Positions 33,650 to 42,911 of a DNA stretch of 47,063 nt are shown here, one piece after another. The notes beneath the pieces were generated by a model. It worked only from the letters and a program-made list of their open reading frames with translations. It did no database searches and was not told the DNA's origin. Source of the stretch: Roseibacillus sp. (GTDB lineage: Bacteria; Verrucomicrobiota; Verrucomicrobiia; Verrucomicrobiales; Akkermansiaceae); NCBI GenBank assembly GCA_028821775.1, contig JAPKFB010000037.1:1-47063 (forward strand), in the 5' to 3' direction. Each line of letters opens with the position of its first letter. The first letter of the stretch is position 1. The translations under genes were made by a program, and so were the position numbers.

Positions 33650-36600
33650 AACTCGTCCGTCTCCAAGAGATCTCCCTTTTCTCCGACCAATTCGGGCTGC
33701 AGCAGAAAGTCGCGATTGCCAGTCGTTCGATTCAGTCCCTGAAGGGCGAGAATGTTGTCACCGCTGCGCAAGCTGTCGAGGTGAGGGGTCAGATCGAAGT
33801 CCGCAAAATCGACCACGATGTTATCCGAGCGCGTGGCAGTCGCTGCCGACTGCCAGTTCGGATTCGCAATCGCATTGGCGGCCGCCACCTTCACGCCGTT
33901 CAACCACGCGGCAAAGCCATCGTCATAGCGCATCCTCAAGGTCAGGGAGGTGATCTCCGCTGCCGTCCCGAGAGTAAAGGGTACGCGAACAAAGACGCTC
34001 GCCCGACGTTGATACATCTCCGTCTGCAGATCGGTGCCGATGAATGGATCGTAGTTGCTCGAATTCTGATCATAGCCCACCCCGAGCGGGCCCGCCGTCC
34101 ACGATTCTTCCCCACCACCGGCTTGAAATGCCGCTTCCTCTCCCCCGCGCCACACCCCATTGAGATCTCTGAGGGGAACCCAGATCTTGGCCGGAGCATC
34201 GGATGACACGAAACTCACCGGTCCAATCGATCCCGGCACCAGCGCACCCACCTCCTTCGTGGTGGACGCCCCGCTCGCAGAGAGAACCTCGCTCATGGCC
34301 TGGAAGTCCGTCAGCTGCGCGGCCCCTTCGATCACGTACTTTTTCCCGGCCACACTTTGGAACACGACCTCGGTCGTTCCGTCCGACTGCCGGATCAGCG
34401 TGAGGATGCGCAGCACCGACTCGGGATTGTTGGGGTCCGTCCCTGCCTTCTCTTCCGCCAAATTTCTTTGTCCGTCTCCGTCCCCGTCCCCGTCCCCGGA
34501 CTGCGCCAGGTCCCCGAAATTCGCAATCTCCCAGTCGTCGGTCAGGCCGTCCCCATCACCATCGAGATGAAGGTAGGAAATTTGATCGAGATATCCCGCA
34601 TCACTCCCTTCGGAAATCGAGCTGTCCTTATCATACTCCCACCTCAAGCGATGCTCTCCAGTCCCTACCAAATAGCTGACCTGCTCCCAGGATCCTGATC
34701 CGCTGATCTCCTTCACCATCTGTCCATCCACCTCGAACTTGAGAAAGTCAAAATTGCCTTCCGAAGACACTCTCCACCAAAACTCGAGCTCTCCCGGTCC
34801 TTGCACGATGGTCTCCACGAACGACAATTCGTTGTCTGAGATGTTGCCACTTTGAATCGCTTCCCCGTCACGAGTGACGGTATCCTGTCCGAACCACGAA
34901 TCATCCGAGGTGGTGAAGACGAGAACGCTGTTGTTGATCGCGGAGGAAAAATCCGGGGGAGGAGGAGGGTCCTCAACCGTAATCGTGAGCGTCTTGTGAT
35001 CCGTGCCCGCAGGATTGGTTGCCATCAAATCCACAGTCACCACTCCGGCCTCAGGAGGGGTCCAGGAGAGAATCCCCGAATCCGCATCGACCGTCATGCC
35101 TGCCGGCCCATTCGTGATCGCATACGAGAGCACCAGGTGATCGGCCGCAATACGGTAACCCAACGCCGAGCCCGTTTCTGCGGTCGTCGTGAGACTACTC
35201 GCGATGAGCGGTGCGGTAAAGTCACCGGGCTCAAGAGTGTCGCCCTCCCTGAGCACCAAATATTGATCCGCCACCGGCGCCAAGAATTCCTCCGTGATTC
35301 CCGAAGGCCACTTCACGACCAATTTCGTGATCGTGGTGGACGCCCCAAGACCGAAAATCTTGCTCAGCGAATTCTGAATCCCATAGCCCTCTCCCGCTCG
35401 AACTTCCCGCAACTGCACACCCCAGGCCCCATGCAGTTCGATTCGCGCTCCGATCGCATTCGGATTCGACAGGCGCCCTTTCAGTTGCACCCCGAGGAAA
35501 TGATTGGAATTCCCGTCGTTGAGAAAGAGGAGGTCCGGCAAACTGCCCGACGGAGTGTTGAAGGACTGCCCTCGACCTCCAAAAATATCGACGAAACCAT
35601 CGTGATTCAAATCTCCGAGCGCACAGGAATGCAGATGGGAAATGGGACCTCCACTCGCGAGCACGTTGGAGATGCTCGTAAAAGTACGGTCGCCATTGTT
35701 GCGATAGAGCCGATAGGTGGCCGCTTCTCCCCCGAGGTCCGATGCACAAACAAACAAATCGATGAGTCCGTCGTTATCAAAATCACGAAAGAGGGCCTGA
35801 ATGCCATAATAAGAAATCCCACTCAATCCGCTCCCAGCGGTGATGTTCGTGAAGTCACCCGAGCCGTCATTCTCCAGTAATTTGGATGTCCCGGTCCCGT
35901 GATTCAGAATGAAGCAGTCCAAATCGCCATCATTGTCGATGTCCGCAAAATCCGCACACCACGACTGCGCGCCATCGGCGAGTCCCACTGCCGGCCCCAC
36001 ATCGCTGAAGGCATTCGCTCCGTCGTTCTTGAAGAGACGATTAATCCGTCGTGGATCATTTGCATTCGTCACTCCCCCGCGACACTTCGAAAGATAGAGA
36101 TCACGATGCCCGTCGTTGTTGTAATCAGTCCATATGGCCGCGTAGTTGCCGCCCGCCCCAGACGGCAGGGATGTATCAATCAGCTCTGCCTCCAGGATGA
36201 ACCCGCCTGCTCCGTCATTGCGATAGCGATGATTGTCCTCGTTGTCATCCGTCGCAAAAATGTCCACGTTCCCATCGTTGTCGATGTCCGCGAAAATCGA
36301 GCCTTGTACAAAAATATTTCGATTGGGCACCTCCTCCACCAAATAGGAGGATCCCGTTTCATCCGCCTTCAGCAAGAGGATGCCTCCGCTGGAGGGACCG
36401 GCAAAAATATCATTGAATCCGTTGCGGTCCACGTCCGCGATGCAGAGCGCCCACATCGCCGTGCGCGGAAGGACTCCGTGAACGTGAGAGGTGAAGGGCG
36501 CCCCCGGCACACCCTGATAATCGATCATAAGCCTCACGGTCTCATCGAGGCGCACAAGATCGTCGAGACCATCGCCATTCATGTCCGCAATCCCGATCGG

Positions 36601-36723
36601 AGCGCCGCTCCGGGAAGACTCGCTCAGAAGGTCTCCTCGCTCGGTGAACGAGAATTGTGCCGATGCCGACGGGCTGATCACCGCAACCGCGATCAGCAAC
36701 ATAAACAGGGGGGGGGACTTCAT
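33622..36723 (-). CDS. Large secreted FG-GAP/VCBS repeat protein with ASPIC/UnbV and jelly-roll-like regions
   Basis: A 1033-residue exported protein (signal peptide MKSPPLFMLLIAVAVISPSASA). About 40-420 is a seven-bladed propeller of FG-GAP repeats with Ca-binding cores such as DMNGDGLDDL, DIDNDGNVDIF, DYNNDGHRDLY and DFDNDGLIDLF. Next is an ASPIC/UnbV module (NAIGARIELHGAWGVQLREV, GLGASTTITKLVVKWPSG). Then come an Ig/cadherin-like putative domain (SYAITNGPAGMTVDADSG), a beta sandwich with DDSWFGQDTV, a thrombospondin-3-like Asp-rich stretch (LDGDGDGLTDDWE, SGDGDGDGDGQRN) and a C-terminal domain. No autotransporter or PEP-CTERM anchor is obvious. It probably binds surface polymers or proteins. 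Confidence 0.88.
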   Translation of the reverse strand: MKSPPLFMLLIAVAVISPSASAQFSFTERGDLLSESSRSGAPIGIADMNGDGLDDLVRLDETVRLMIDYQGVPGAPFTSHVHGVLPRTAMWALCIADVDRNGFNDIFAGPSSGGILLLKADETGSSYLVEEVPNRNIFVQGSIFADIDNDGNVDIFATDDNEDNHRYRNDGAGGFILEAELIDTSLPSGAGGNYAAIWTDYNNDGHRDLYLSKCRGGVTNANDPRRINRLFKNDGANAFSDVGPAVGLADGAQSWCADFADIDNDGDLDCFILNHGTGTSKLLENDGSGDFTNITAGSGLSGISYYGIQALFRDFDNDGLIDLFVCASDLGGEAATYRLYRNNGDRTFTSISNVLASGGPISHLHSCALGDLNHDGFVDIFGGRGQSFNTPSGSLPDLLFLNDGNSNHFLGVQLKGRLSNPNAIGARIELHGAWGVQLREVRAGEGYGIQNSLSKIFGLGASTTITKLVVKWPSGITEEFLAPVADQYLVLREGDTLEPGDFTAPLIASSLTTTAETGSALGYRIAADHLVLSYAITNGPAGMTVDADSGILSWTPPEAGVVTVDLMATNPAGTDHKTLTITVEDPPPPPDFSSAINNSVLVFTTSDDSWFGQDTVTRDGEAIQSGNISDNELSFVETIVQGPGELEFWWRVSSEGNFDFLKFEVDGQMVKEISGSGSWEQVSYLVGTGEHRLRWEYDKDSSISEGSDAGYLDQISYLHLDGDGDGLTDDWEIANFGDLAQSGDGDGDGDGQRNLAEEKAGTDPNNPESVLRILTLIRQSDGTTEVVFQSVAGKKYVIEGAAQLTDFQAMSEVLSASGASTTKEVGALVPGSIGPVSFVSSDAPAKIWVPLRDLNGVWRGGEEAAFQAGGGEESWTAGPLGVGYDQNSSNYDPFIGTDLQTEMYQRRASVFVRVPFTLGTAAEITSLTLRMRYDDGFAAWLNGVKVAAANAIANPNWQSAATATRSDNIVVDFADFDLTPHLDSLRSGDNILALQGLNRTTGNRDFLLQPELVGEKGDLLETDEFYFRVRVVE
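34471..34494. repeat. Hexamer repeat coding for Asp-Gly
   Basis: Four YCCGTC hexamers in a row encode a DGDGDGDG run on the minus strand, inside the Asp-rich calcium-binding-like stretch of the FG-GAP protein. Such short repeats are prone to slippage in units that keep the frame. Confidence 0.7.
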
Positions 36724-36823
36724 GGGGGCCGCATCAGCATCGGGGAATCTCCCAATCCGTCAACCATTGGCATCGCCACCAATCCTTGCGTCGCTTCTCT
36801 TCACCTGATCGTATGGCCTCCAG

Positions 36824-38386
36824 ATGCCCCGCCTTCTCGCCGTTATCGCCCTCTTCCTGGCGACCTGCTCACCGCTCCTCGCCGGATCGGTCCGTCCCAA
36901 CGTCCTCTTCCTGGCCATCGATGATCTCAACGACTGGGTCGGTTTTCTGGGCGGGTGCCCAGGCAAGGTGCATACCCCGAATCTCGATCGACTCGCCGCC
37001 CGCGGCACCACCTTTACCAACGCCCACTGTGCCGCGACAGTATGCTGCCCCAGCCGGGCCGCCGTCCTGAGCGGTCTCCTCCCCACCACCACCGGCCTCT
37101 ACAACAACCAACAATGGTGGAAGCCAAATCTCCCTGACCTGCGCACCATTCCGCTTCATTTCCGGGAGCATGGTTACCACACCACCGGCGCGGGCAAGAT
37201 CTACCATCACACGGCCGGCAACAATCCCCCCAATCAATGGGACCACTTCCAACGCAATCATTTCAATGACAACGGTTGGCTCCGTCATGGCTCCGCACTC
37301 TACCCTTGGACCAAAAAGAAGACTCAACCAAAGGAGTTTCCCTACTCCGGGATCAAACTCTACTCCGGCGAAGCCGATTGGGGCGTGCTCCCCCTCGAGG
37401 AATCCGACTACGACGACTCCGCCGTGGCAGACTACTCCGTCACTTATCTCAATCACTTGCGGACGAAAACTTCTCCGCCCGACGAGCACCAGACAGTCTC
37501 GGACCAGCGGGCGCCCTTTTTCCTGGCCGCCGGGATCTTCCATCCCCACATGCCCTGGTACGTCCCCCGGAAATACCTCGACCTCTATCCCCTCGAAGAG
37601 GTGGTCCTTCCCGAACCAAACCCGGATGATCTCGCAGATGTCCCCGCGCCTGGGCGCAAGCTTGCGCTCCGCAAATCCGGCGATCTCGCCCGCCTTCGTA
37701 AAACCGGCAAGTGGCGGACCGCCGTGCAACATTACCTCGCCAGCATCACCTTTGCTGACGCCCAGATCGGCCGCATCCTCGATGCGCTCGCCCGGAGCCC
37801 GGCCGCCCAGAATACCGTCATCGTGCTCTGGTCCGATCACGGTTGGCATCTCGGCGAGAAAGGGCACTGGCACAAACGCACCCTCTGGGAAGAAGCGACC
37901 CGCGTTCCGTTCATCATCGTCGCCCCCAACGCGGGCAAAGCAAATCAACGGTGTGCACAAGCCGTCAGCCTCATCGACATCTTTCCCACCCTGATCGAGC
38001 TTTGCGATCTCCCTCCGGTGGCTGGTTTGGACGGCATCAGTCTCGTCCCCTGGCTCATGGATCCCGCCAAGGAGCGCACTCGCCCCGCCATCACGGTCGA
38101 GGAAAGTGGCCATCTCGCGGTGCGCACCACCCGCTACCGCCTGATTCAATACACCTCCACCGAGCGGGAGTTCTACGATCACCAAACCGACCCCAATGAG
38201 TGGAGAAATCTCGCTGGCACCGCGAACGCCACCCGGGCAGTGGAAAACGCCCTCCGGTGGCTGCCCAAGGTCTCCGCGCGCCCCGTCGCCACCAAAAAGT
38301 CCTTCGAGTTCGACCCAGGCCGGTTTAGCTTCAAGCACAAGAAAACAGGCGCCGTTACCAGAGGCCAATCAGCACCGCAACCTTAA
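36824..38386 (+). CDS. Secreted sulfatase (iduronate-2-sulfatase-like, type I)
   Basis: A 520-residue exported enzyme with signal peptide [20 protein letters not shown]. The N-terminal metal site is [11 protein letters not shown] (D33, D34). The sulfatase signature is [14 protein letters not shown], where Cys74 of C-x-P-S-R is the residue expected to be converted to formylglycine. Later conserved parts are [46 protein letters not shown] and [14 protein letters not shown]. It hydrolyses sulfate esters, probably on marine or host polysaccharides. The next gene, 4 bases away, is a DUF1080 protein. Iduronate sulfatase likeness does not fix the substrate. Confidence 0.93.
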   Translation: MPRLLAVIALFLATCSPLLAGSVRPNVLFLAIDDLNDWVGFLGGCPGKVHTPNLDRLAARGTTFTNAHCAATVCCPSRAAVLSGLLPTTTGLYNNQQWWKPNLPDLRTIPLHFREHGYHTTGAGKIYHHTAGNNPPNQWDHFQRNHFNDNGWLRHGSALYPWTKKKTQPKEFPYSGIKLYSGEADWGVLPLEESDYDDSAVADYSVTYLNHLRTKTSPPDEHQTVSDQRAPFFLAAGIFHPHMPWYVPRKYLDLYPLEEVVLPEPNPDDLADVPAPGRKLALRKSGDLARLRKTGKWRTAVQHYLASITFADAQIGRILDALARSPAAQNTVIVLWSDHGWHLGEKGHWHKRTLWEEATRVPFIIVAPNAGKANQRCAQAVSLIDIFPTLIELCDLPPVAGLDGISLVPWLMDPAKERTRPAITVEESGHLAVRTTRYRLIQYTSTEREFYDHQTDPNEWRNLAGTANATRAVENALRWLPKVSARPVATKKSFEFDPGRFSFKHKKTGAVTRGQSAPQP

Positions 38387-38390
38387 GATC

Positions 38391-39128
38391 ATGAACCGAA
38401 CCATCCTCTTCACCCCCCTCGCCCTGCTCTCTCTCTTCAGTTCTCCCCTCACCAGGGCGGAAGAGAAGCCTGCCCTCCTCCCCCAGTGGAAAAGCCTCTT
38501 CAATGGCAAGGACCTCACCGGCTGGACCGATGTCAACACCACCCCAGAAACTTGGTTCGTCAAGGACGGCCTGCTCGTCTGCAAAGGCAAACCCATCGGG
38601 GTCATGCGCAGCGACAAGCAGTATGAAAACTTCATTCTTCACATCGAGTGGCGCCACATGGAGCCCGGTGGAAATTCCGGGGTCTTTGTCTGGAGCGATG
38701 GCTCCACCCCCGCGCGGCGCCCCCTGCCCAAAGGGGTCGAAGTCCAGATGCTCGAGCTCGACTGGCCCAAAATCCACAGGCACAAGGACGGAACTCTCCC
38801 ACCCATCGCCTATGTCCATGGCGAAGTCTGGGGCACCAACGGACTGCACACCGTCCCTGACAATCCTCGCGGCAATCGCAGCAAGTCGATCGAGAATCGT
38901 TGCCGCCCGCGCGGCCAATGGAACTACTACGACGTGGTCGCCGTCGATGGCGTCATCAAACTCTCCGTCAACGGCAAGTTTGTGAACGGAATCAGCAAGG
39001 CCACCCAGAAAAAGGGCTACTTCTGCCTCGAATCAGAGGGCGCCGAAATTCACTTCCGCAACATCCGCATCCTGGAACTCCCATCCGGGGTCACCTCCAA
39101 GGAACAAACCGCCCCGGTCGTAAAGTAG
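38391..39128 (+). CDS. DUF1080 (3-keto-disaccharide hydrolase-type) secreted protein
   Basis: A 245-residue exported protein ([19 protein letters not shown]). The single concanavalin-like domain shows the family start [13 protein letters not shown], then [33 protein letters not shown] and [13 protein letters not shown], and ends in [21 protein letters not shown]06439 proteins are abundant in Planctomycetes and Verrucomicrobia; some hydrolyse 3-keto-glucosides and others are carbohydrate-binding. The start is 4 bases after the sulfatase stop, so the two are likely one transcript and may act on the same polymer. The hairpin at 39212-39231 follows. Confidence 0.9.
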   Translation: MNRTILFTPLALLSLFSSPLTRAEEKPALLPQWKSLFNGKDLTGWTDVNTTPETWFVKDGLLVCKGKPIGVMRSDKQYENFILHIEWRHMEPGGNSGVFVWSDGSTPARRPLPKGVEVQMLELDWPKIHRHKDGTLPPIAYVHGEVWGTNGLHTVPDNPRGNRSKSIENRCRPRGQWNYYDVVAVDGVIKLSVNGKFVNGISKATQKKGYFCLESEGAEIHFRNIRILELPSGVTSKEQTAPVVK

Positions 39129-39211
39129 GATCCGCCCGCCACCATTCAGCTTGCCTTCTGAAAAATCCCTGCCAAGGTCCCTTCGTCTTCCAGTGGGAAG
39201 CACAACCTTGA

Positions 39212-39231
39212 TGACCCGCTCTTTTGGGTCA
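39212..39231. terminator. Weak hairpin in the gap between the DUF1080 and RNase R genes
   Basis: TGACCC (39212-39217) pairs with GGGTCA (39226-39231) across an 8-base loop within the 212-base gap. No U run follows, so it may be a repeat related to the GACCC/GGGTC hairpins near 14.5 kb rather than a terminator. Nothing else is seen in the gap. Confidence 0.3.
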
Positions 39232-39340
39232 CTCCTCCAACCTCCTGTTTGAGGACCCCTTCCCCGCAAGGCACCCCTGCTCTGCATCTGCATCGAGCGC
39301 TCAGGATCACCCATCCTATCCCCAAGCTACAGCAACACTC

Positions 39341-41581
39341 ATGGAATCTAGAATTCTCAATCTTCTCGGCCGCAAGGACTACGTCCCCGCCAGCGGACCC
39401 GATCTCCGGCGCGCGCTGCGCCTCGAACCCGCCCAGCATCGCACCCTCCGAAACGCCCTCAAGCAACTCGAACGAAGCGGCCAGATCGCCCGCATCAAGG
39501 ATAACCGCTGGATCATTCCCCAGGAAGCCGACCTCATCCCGGGCCGCATCCAGATTACCCGCAGCGGACGCGGTTTTCTCGTCCCCGACGCCCCTGGACA
39601 GGGGGAGATCGAAGTGCGCGCCAGCAACACCGGCACGGCCTTTCATGACGATCATGTCCTCGTCCGCCTCGACGACAGCCCCCGCGGCAAACGCTCCCAC
39701 TCACCAAAGGATTCCTCTGAAACCGGGACCGTGGTACGCGTCCTCGAACGTCGCCGCACCACCATTGTCGGCACCCTCAAAAAGACCGAACAGTTCCTCT
39801 GTGTCGTTCCCGACGACCCTCGCTATCGCCACGATATCTTTGTTCCCCCGCCTCGCGACGTCGGCCGACCTGCCCGCGCAGGCGACAAGGTGGTGGTCGA
39901 ACTCCGCCATTGGGAATCCCGACACACCGCGCCAGAAGGAGTCATCACCGAGGTGCTCGGACCGCCAACCGCTGAAGGCGTCGACATGCTCGGCGTGCTC
40001 CGCCAATACGACCTCCCCCTCAAGTTTCCTCGCAACGTCCTTCAGGAAGTCAAGCGCTTCGGCACCGAAATCACCAAGCGCGATCTCGACAGCCGCACCG
40101 ACTGCCGGAGCCACCCTGTCATCACCATCGACCCCGACACCGCCAAGGACTTCGACGATGCCTTCTACCTCGAGCGCACTCGTGAAGGAAACTGGAAGCT
40201 CTGGGTCCACATCGCCGATGTCTCCCACTACGTAGGCCCGGGGTCGGCCCTCGACAAGGAGGCGCGCAAGCGCGGCAACTCCACCTACCTCGTCGATCGC
40301 GTCATCCCGATGCTGCCCGAGGCCCTCAGCAACGAACTCTGCTCTCTCAAACCCCACCTCGACCGCCTCACCAAGTGCGTCGAGTTTCTTATCAGCAAGG
40401 ACGGGGTTCCACAGCGTGCGCGCTGCTACCCGGCCGTCATCCACTCCCAGCGACGCCTCGCCTATGAGGAGGCCATGGCCATCATCAGCGGCAAGGCGCA
40501 GGACGACATTGAGAGGATGATCAAGGACGCCGATGCCCTTGCTCAGAAAATCCGCAAGCATCGCTTCAAGGCCGGCTCCCTCGCCCTCGACTTTCCTGAG
40601 TCAAGGATCCGCCTCGACGACAGGGGACGCGTCGCGGCCATCGAGAAGGTTGAGAATGATCAGTCTCACCAGTTGATCGAGGAGTTCATGCTCCTCGCCA
40701 ACGAAACCGTCGCCGGGCGCCTGATGAAACTCAAGCGTCCCAGCATCCACCGCGTCCATGAAAAGCCCGATCCCGCCCGACTCAGGGAATATCGCGAGGA
40801 CGTCCTCAGTCACAATGTCCCTTGTGGAAATCTCGAAAGACCCCAGGAAGTCCAAAAACTGCTCCACCGCCTCAAGGACCTCGCCATCGGCCCCGCTCTC
40901 AAGATCGGGTTTCTCAAGTCGCTCATGCGGGCCCGCTATGCGATCGAACCTCTCGGGCACTACGGATTGGCCAAGGCCAAGTACACCCACTTCACCTCTC
41001 CCATTCGCCGCTATGCCGACCTGGTGGTCCATCGCACTCTTTTTGATGAGGGCAAGGAATCGAAGGCAGAGCTCAAGGAAACCGCCGATCACATCTCGTC
41101 CACGGAGCGCAATTCCGCCGATGCCGAGCGCGACAGCAAGAGCGTCAAACTCTACGCCTTTCTCCAGGCCCAACTGGATGGCAGGAAGCCCCAACCCTAC
41201 TCTGCTCTCGTCACCGATGTGCGCAACTTCGGGTTCTTTGTCGATGTCAGCGACCTCGGCATGAGCGGACTCGTTCCCCTCTCCATTCTTACTGACGATT
41301 TCTACGAATTTGATTCGACCCGCCTGCTGGTCCAGGGTCGTCGCAACCGCCGGGTGATCAAATTGGGCGATCTGGTCGAGGTCCAAATCGCCAAGGTCGA
41401 TCACGGACAGAAGCGAGTGGACTTCACCCTCGTCTCCAGCGGTTCCGCAAAACCCCGAGGCGGCAGACGAACACCCAGGAGCACGCCCCGGAAGCAGTCT
41501 CCCAAGGCCGGGAAGAACCCCAAAGCTCGTAAGGTCACTCCCAAACGGAAGAGTGCCCGCAAGCGTTCCCGTCGTCGTTAA
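39341..41581 (+). CDS. rnr: Ribonuclease R (RNB-family exoribonuclease)
   Basis: A 746-residue 3'-5' exoribonuclease that degrades structured RNA. ATG 39341 gives MESRILNLLGRKDYVPASG. The N-terminal winged helix (residues to about 65) precedes cold-shock domains (GRIQITRSGRGFLV; FVPPPRDVGRPARAGDKVVV). The RNB catalytic domain has TIDPDTAKDFDDAFYLE (acidic metal ligands) and WVHIADVSHYV, with YTHFTSPIRRYADLVVHR. An S1 domain (ALVTDVRNFGFFVDVSDLG) follows, then a Lys/Arg-rich tail of about 45 residues typical of RNase R rather than RNase II. It ends in TTAA shared with a small convergent ORF. Confidence 0.95.
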   Translation: MESRILNLLGRKDYVPASGPDLRRALRLEPAQHRTLRNALKQLERSGQIARIKDNRWIIPQEADLIPGRIQITRSGRGFLVPDAPGQGEIEVRASNTGTAFHDDHVLVRLDDSPRGKRSHSPKDSSETGTVVRVLERRRTTIVGTLKKTEQFLCVVPDDPRYRHDIFVPPPRDVGRPARAGDKVVVELRHWESRHTAPEGVITEVLGPPTAEGVDMLGVLRQYDLPLKFPRNVLQEVKRFGTEITKRDLDSRTDCRSHPVITIDPDTAKDFDDAFYLERTREGNWKLWVHIADVSHYVGPGSALDKEARKRGNSTYLVDRVIPMLPEALSNELCSLKPHLDRLTKCVEFLISKDGVPQRARCYPAVIHSQRRLAYEEAMAIISGKAQDDIERMIKDADALAQKIRKHRFKAGSLALDFPESRIRLDDRGRVAAIEKVENDQSHQLIEEFMLLANETVAGRLMKLKRPSIHRVHEKPDPARLREYREDVLSHNVPCGNLERPQEVQKLLHRLKDLAIGPALKIGFLKSLMRARYAIEPLGHYGLAKAKYTHFTSPIRRYADLVVHRTLFDEGKESKAELKETADHISSTERNSADAERDSKSVKLYAFLQAQLDGRKPQPYSALVTDVRNFGFFVDVSDLGMSGLVPLSILTDDFYEFDSTRLLVQGRRNRRVIKLGDLVEVQIAKVDHGQKRVDFTLVSSGSAKPRGGRRTPRSTPRKQSPKAGKNPKARKVTPKRKSARKRSRRR

Positions 41582-41802
41582 CGCGCATTGGTGCTCAGGA
41601 CCGTGATGGAAGAGGCCGGAAGATATTCAATCGCTACGCCCAACTCGCTCGCCACAAGAGGGATCCCTTTCTCTGGAGTCCAATCCCTGACCGCCAGAAC
41701 TCCGCCCGCATACTCAGATTCCCACCCACCCACATCACAGGTCGCAACCCGGGTGGGACAGCTCGATTCCGCGGGCCAAGCAGGACCAGGCGGGGAGCGC
41801 AT
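41578..41802 (-). CDS. Small ORF of uncertain status, possible gene remnant
   Basis: A 74-residue minus-strand frame (ATG 41802; a TTG lies at 41823) whose stop overlaps the RNase R stop in TTAA. The second half reads like a beta-sandwich end (VGGWESEYAGGVLAVRDW, GVAIEYLPASSITVLS), reminiscent of C-termini of some secreted glycoside hydrolases. No upstream gene continues it, since the next gene is on the plus strand. It may be a small gene, a truncated remnant or chance. An overlapping plus-strand frame looks less protein-like. Confidence 0.3.
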   Translation of the reverse strand: MRSPPGPAWPAESSCPTRVATCDVGGWESEYAGGVLAVRDWTPEKGIPLVASELGVAIEYLPASSITVLSTNAR

Positions 41803-41858
41803 GAATTGACTAGGGACTCCCAATTGACGCCCGGGGAAGATTTCTTCATCCTGGGAGG

Positions 41859-42911
41859 GTGAAACGGTCCCTCCTCCTTGCGCTCTGCACCTTCTTGCCC
41901 GCCATCCTGGGCGCAGAAGAGCTCCGCACCAAGCTCAGCAAACTCCCCTATCGCCTTGTCTACGAGGCTTACGACGGGGACAACTGGGAGTTGTTCGTGA
42001 TGAATGCAGATGGCTCGGGGAAGAAGAATCTCACCAACACCAAGAACCGCCACGAACTTTATCCCCAGGCTTCGCCCGACGGATCGATGATCTGCTTCAT
42101 CAATGACGTGGGGGCAGGACGCAAGGTGGTCCGCAGCGTGTGTGTGATGAAGGCCGATGGCACCGATCGCAGGACGGTGGCTGAGTATGCCCGCCAGCCA
42201 TTTTGGAGCGCCGACTCCAAACTCCTCGGCTACCTTCCCCAGGAGTTCAGAAAATTCAACATCGTGGACTACTTCAGCAAGGGACTCCGTTATTACGAGG
42301 TGGCAAGCGGCAAGGATCAGGCCCACCCAAACGCTGAAAATCTCCATCATCTCTACAATCCCAGCGCCGGAGCGAAGGGCAAGTGGATCGCTTCCACGGT
42401 GCATGCAGGAATGGGATATAAACACGCCATCCTCCTGCTGGAATCAAACGGAAGCGTCATTCACAACCTTCAGATCGGCGGCTGCCGGCCTTCCTTGAGC
42501 CCCGATGGGAAAATGATCGCCTGGGGGGAAAACGATCACCGGATCGCGGTCGCCGAACTCGAGATCGAAGACGCGACCCCCAAGGTGGGACGTCGCCTCC
42601 TCAACATCTTCCACCCGATGGACAAGATCTACCACGTGGACTGGGCGCCGGACAGTGTGCACCTCAGTTTCAGCCGCGGCCTTCCCAGCAAGGGAGACTT
42701 GAGCAAACCAGGAACTCACGAGGCGGCCTGTGAGATGGTGGGCATCTATGCGAAAGGCTGGGACATTTTCGTGGTGGCCCTTCCTCCCGACGAGGGAACC
42801 ACCAAGACGATCAACCTCTCCACGTCCGGTCCCGAGGACTTTGCCAGGATCACGGAAAACGGATTGAGCAACAAGGAATCCACCTGGCTTAACAGCCCCC
42901 CCAAGCGATGA
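41859..42911 (+). CDS. Secreted WD40-like beta-propeller (PD40/TolB-type) protein
   Basis: A 350-residue exported protein with GTG start and signal peptide MKRSLLLALCTFLPAILG. Propeller repeats typical of TolB-like PD40 motifs are seen: WELFVMNADGSGKKNLTN, YPQASPDGSMICFIND, SVCVMKADGTDRRTV, PFWSADSKLLGY, RPSLSPDGKMIAWGEND and DWAPDSVHLSFSRG. There is no attached catalytic domain. A GGGAGG stretch abuts the GTG too closely to be an ideal ribosome binding site. The stop overlaps the next gene by ATGA, so it is coupled to the FGE-like gene. A scaffold or binding role is inferred. Confidence 0.85.
   Translation: MKRSLLLALCTFLPAILGAEELRTKLSKLPYRLVYEAYDGDNWELFVMNADGSGKKNLTNTKNRHELYPQASPDGSMICFINDVGAGRKVVRSVCVMKADGTDRRTVAEYARQPFWSADSKLLGYLPQEFRKFNIVDYFSKGLRYYEVASGKDQAHPNAENLHHLYNPSAGAKGKWIASTVHAGMGYKHAILLLESNGSVIHNLQIGGCRPSLSPDGKMIAWGENDHRIAVAELEIEDATPKVGRRLLNIFHPMDKIYHVDWAPDSVHLSFSRGLPSKGDLSKPGTHEAACEMVGIYAKGWDIFVVALPPDEGTTKTINLSTSGPEDFARITENGLSNKESTWLNSPPKR

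Noticed and set aside
34852..36924. Two long plus-strand frames rich in Arg and Ile
   Set aside because: They mirror the FG-GAP repeats of the minus-strand secreted protein and reflect its periodic codons.
36869..38368. 499-codon minus-strand frame
   Set aside because: It is antisense to the sulfatase, which has a signal peptide and the CCPSR motif; the shadow shows only Gly/Glu/Val-rich noise.
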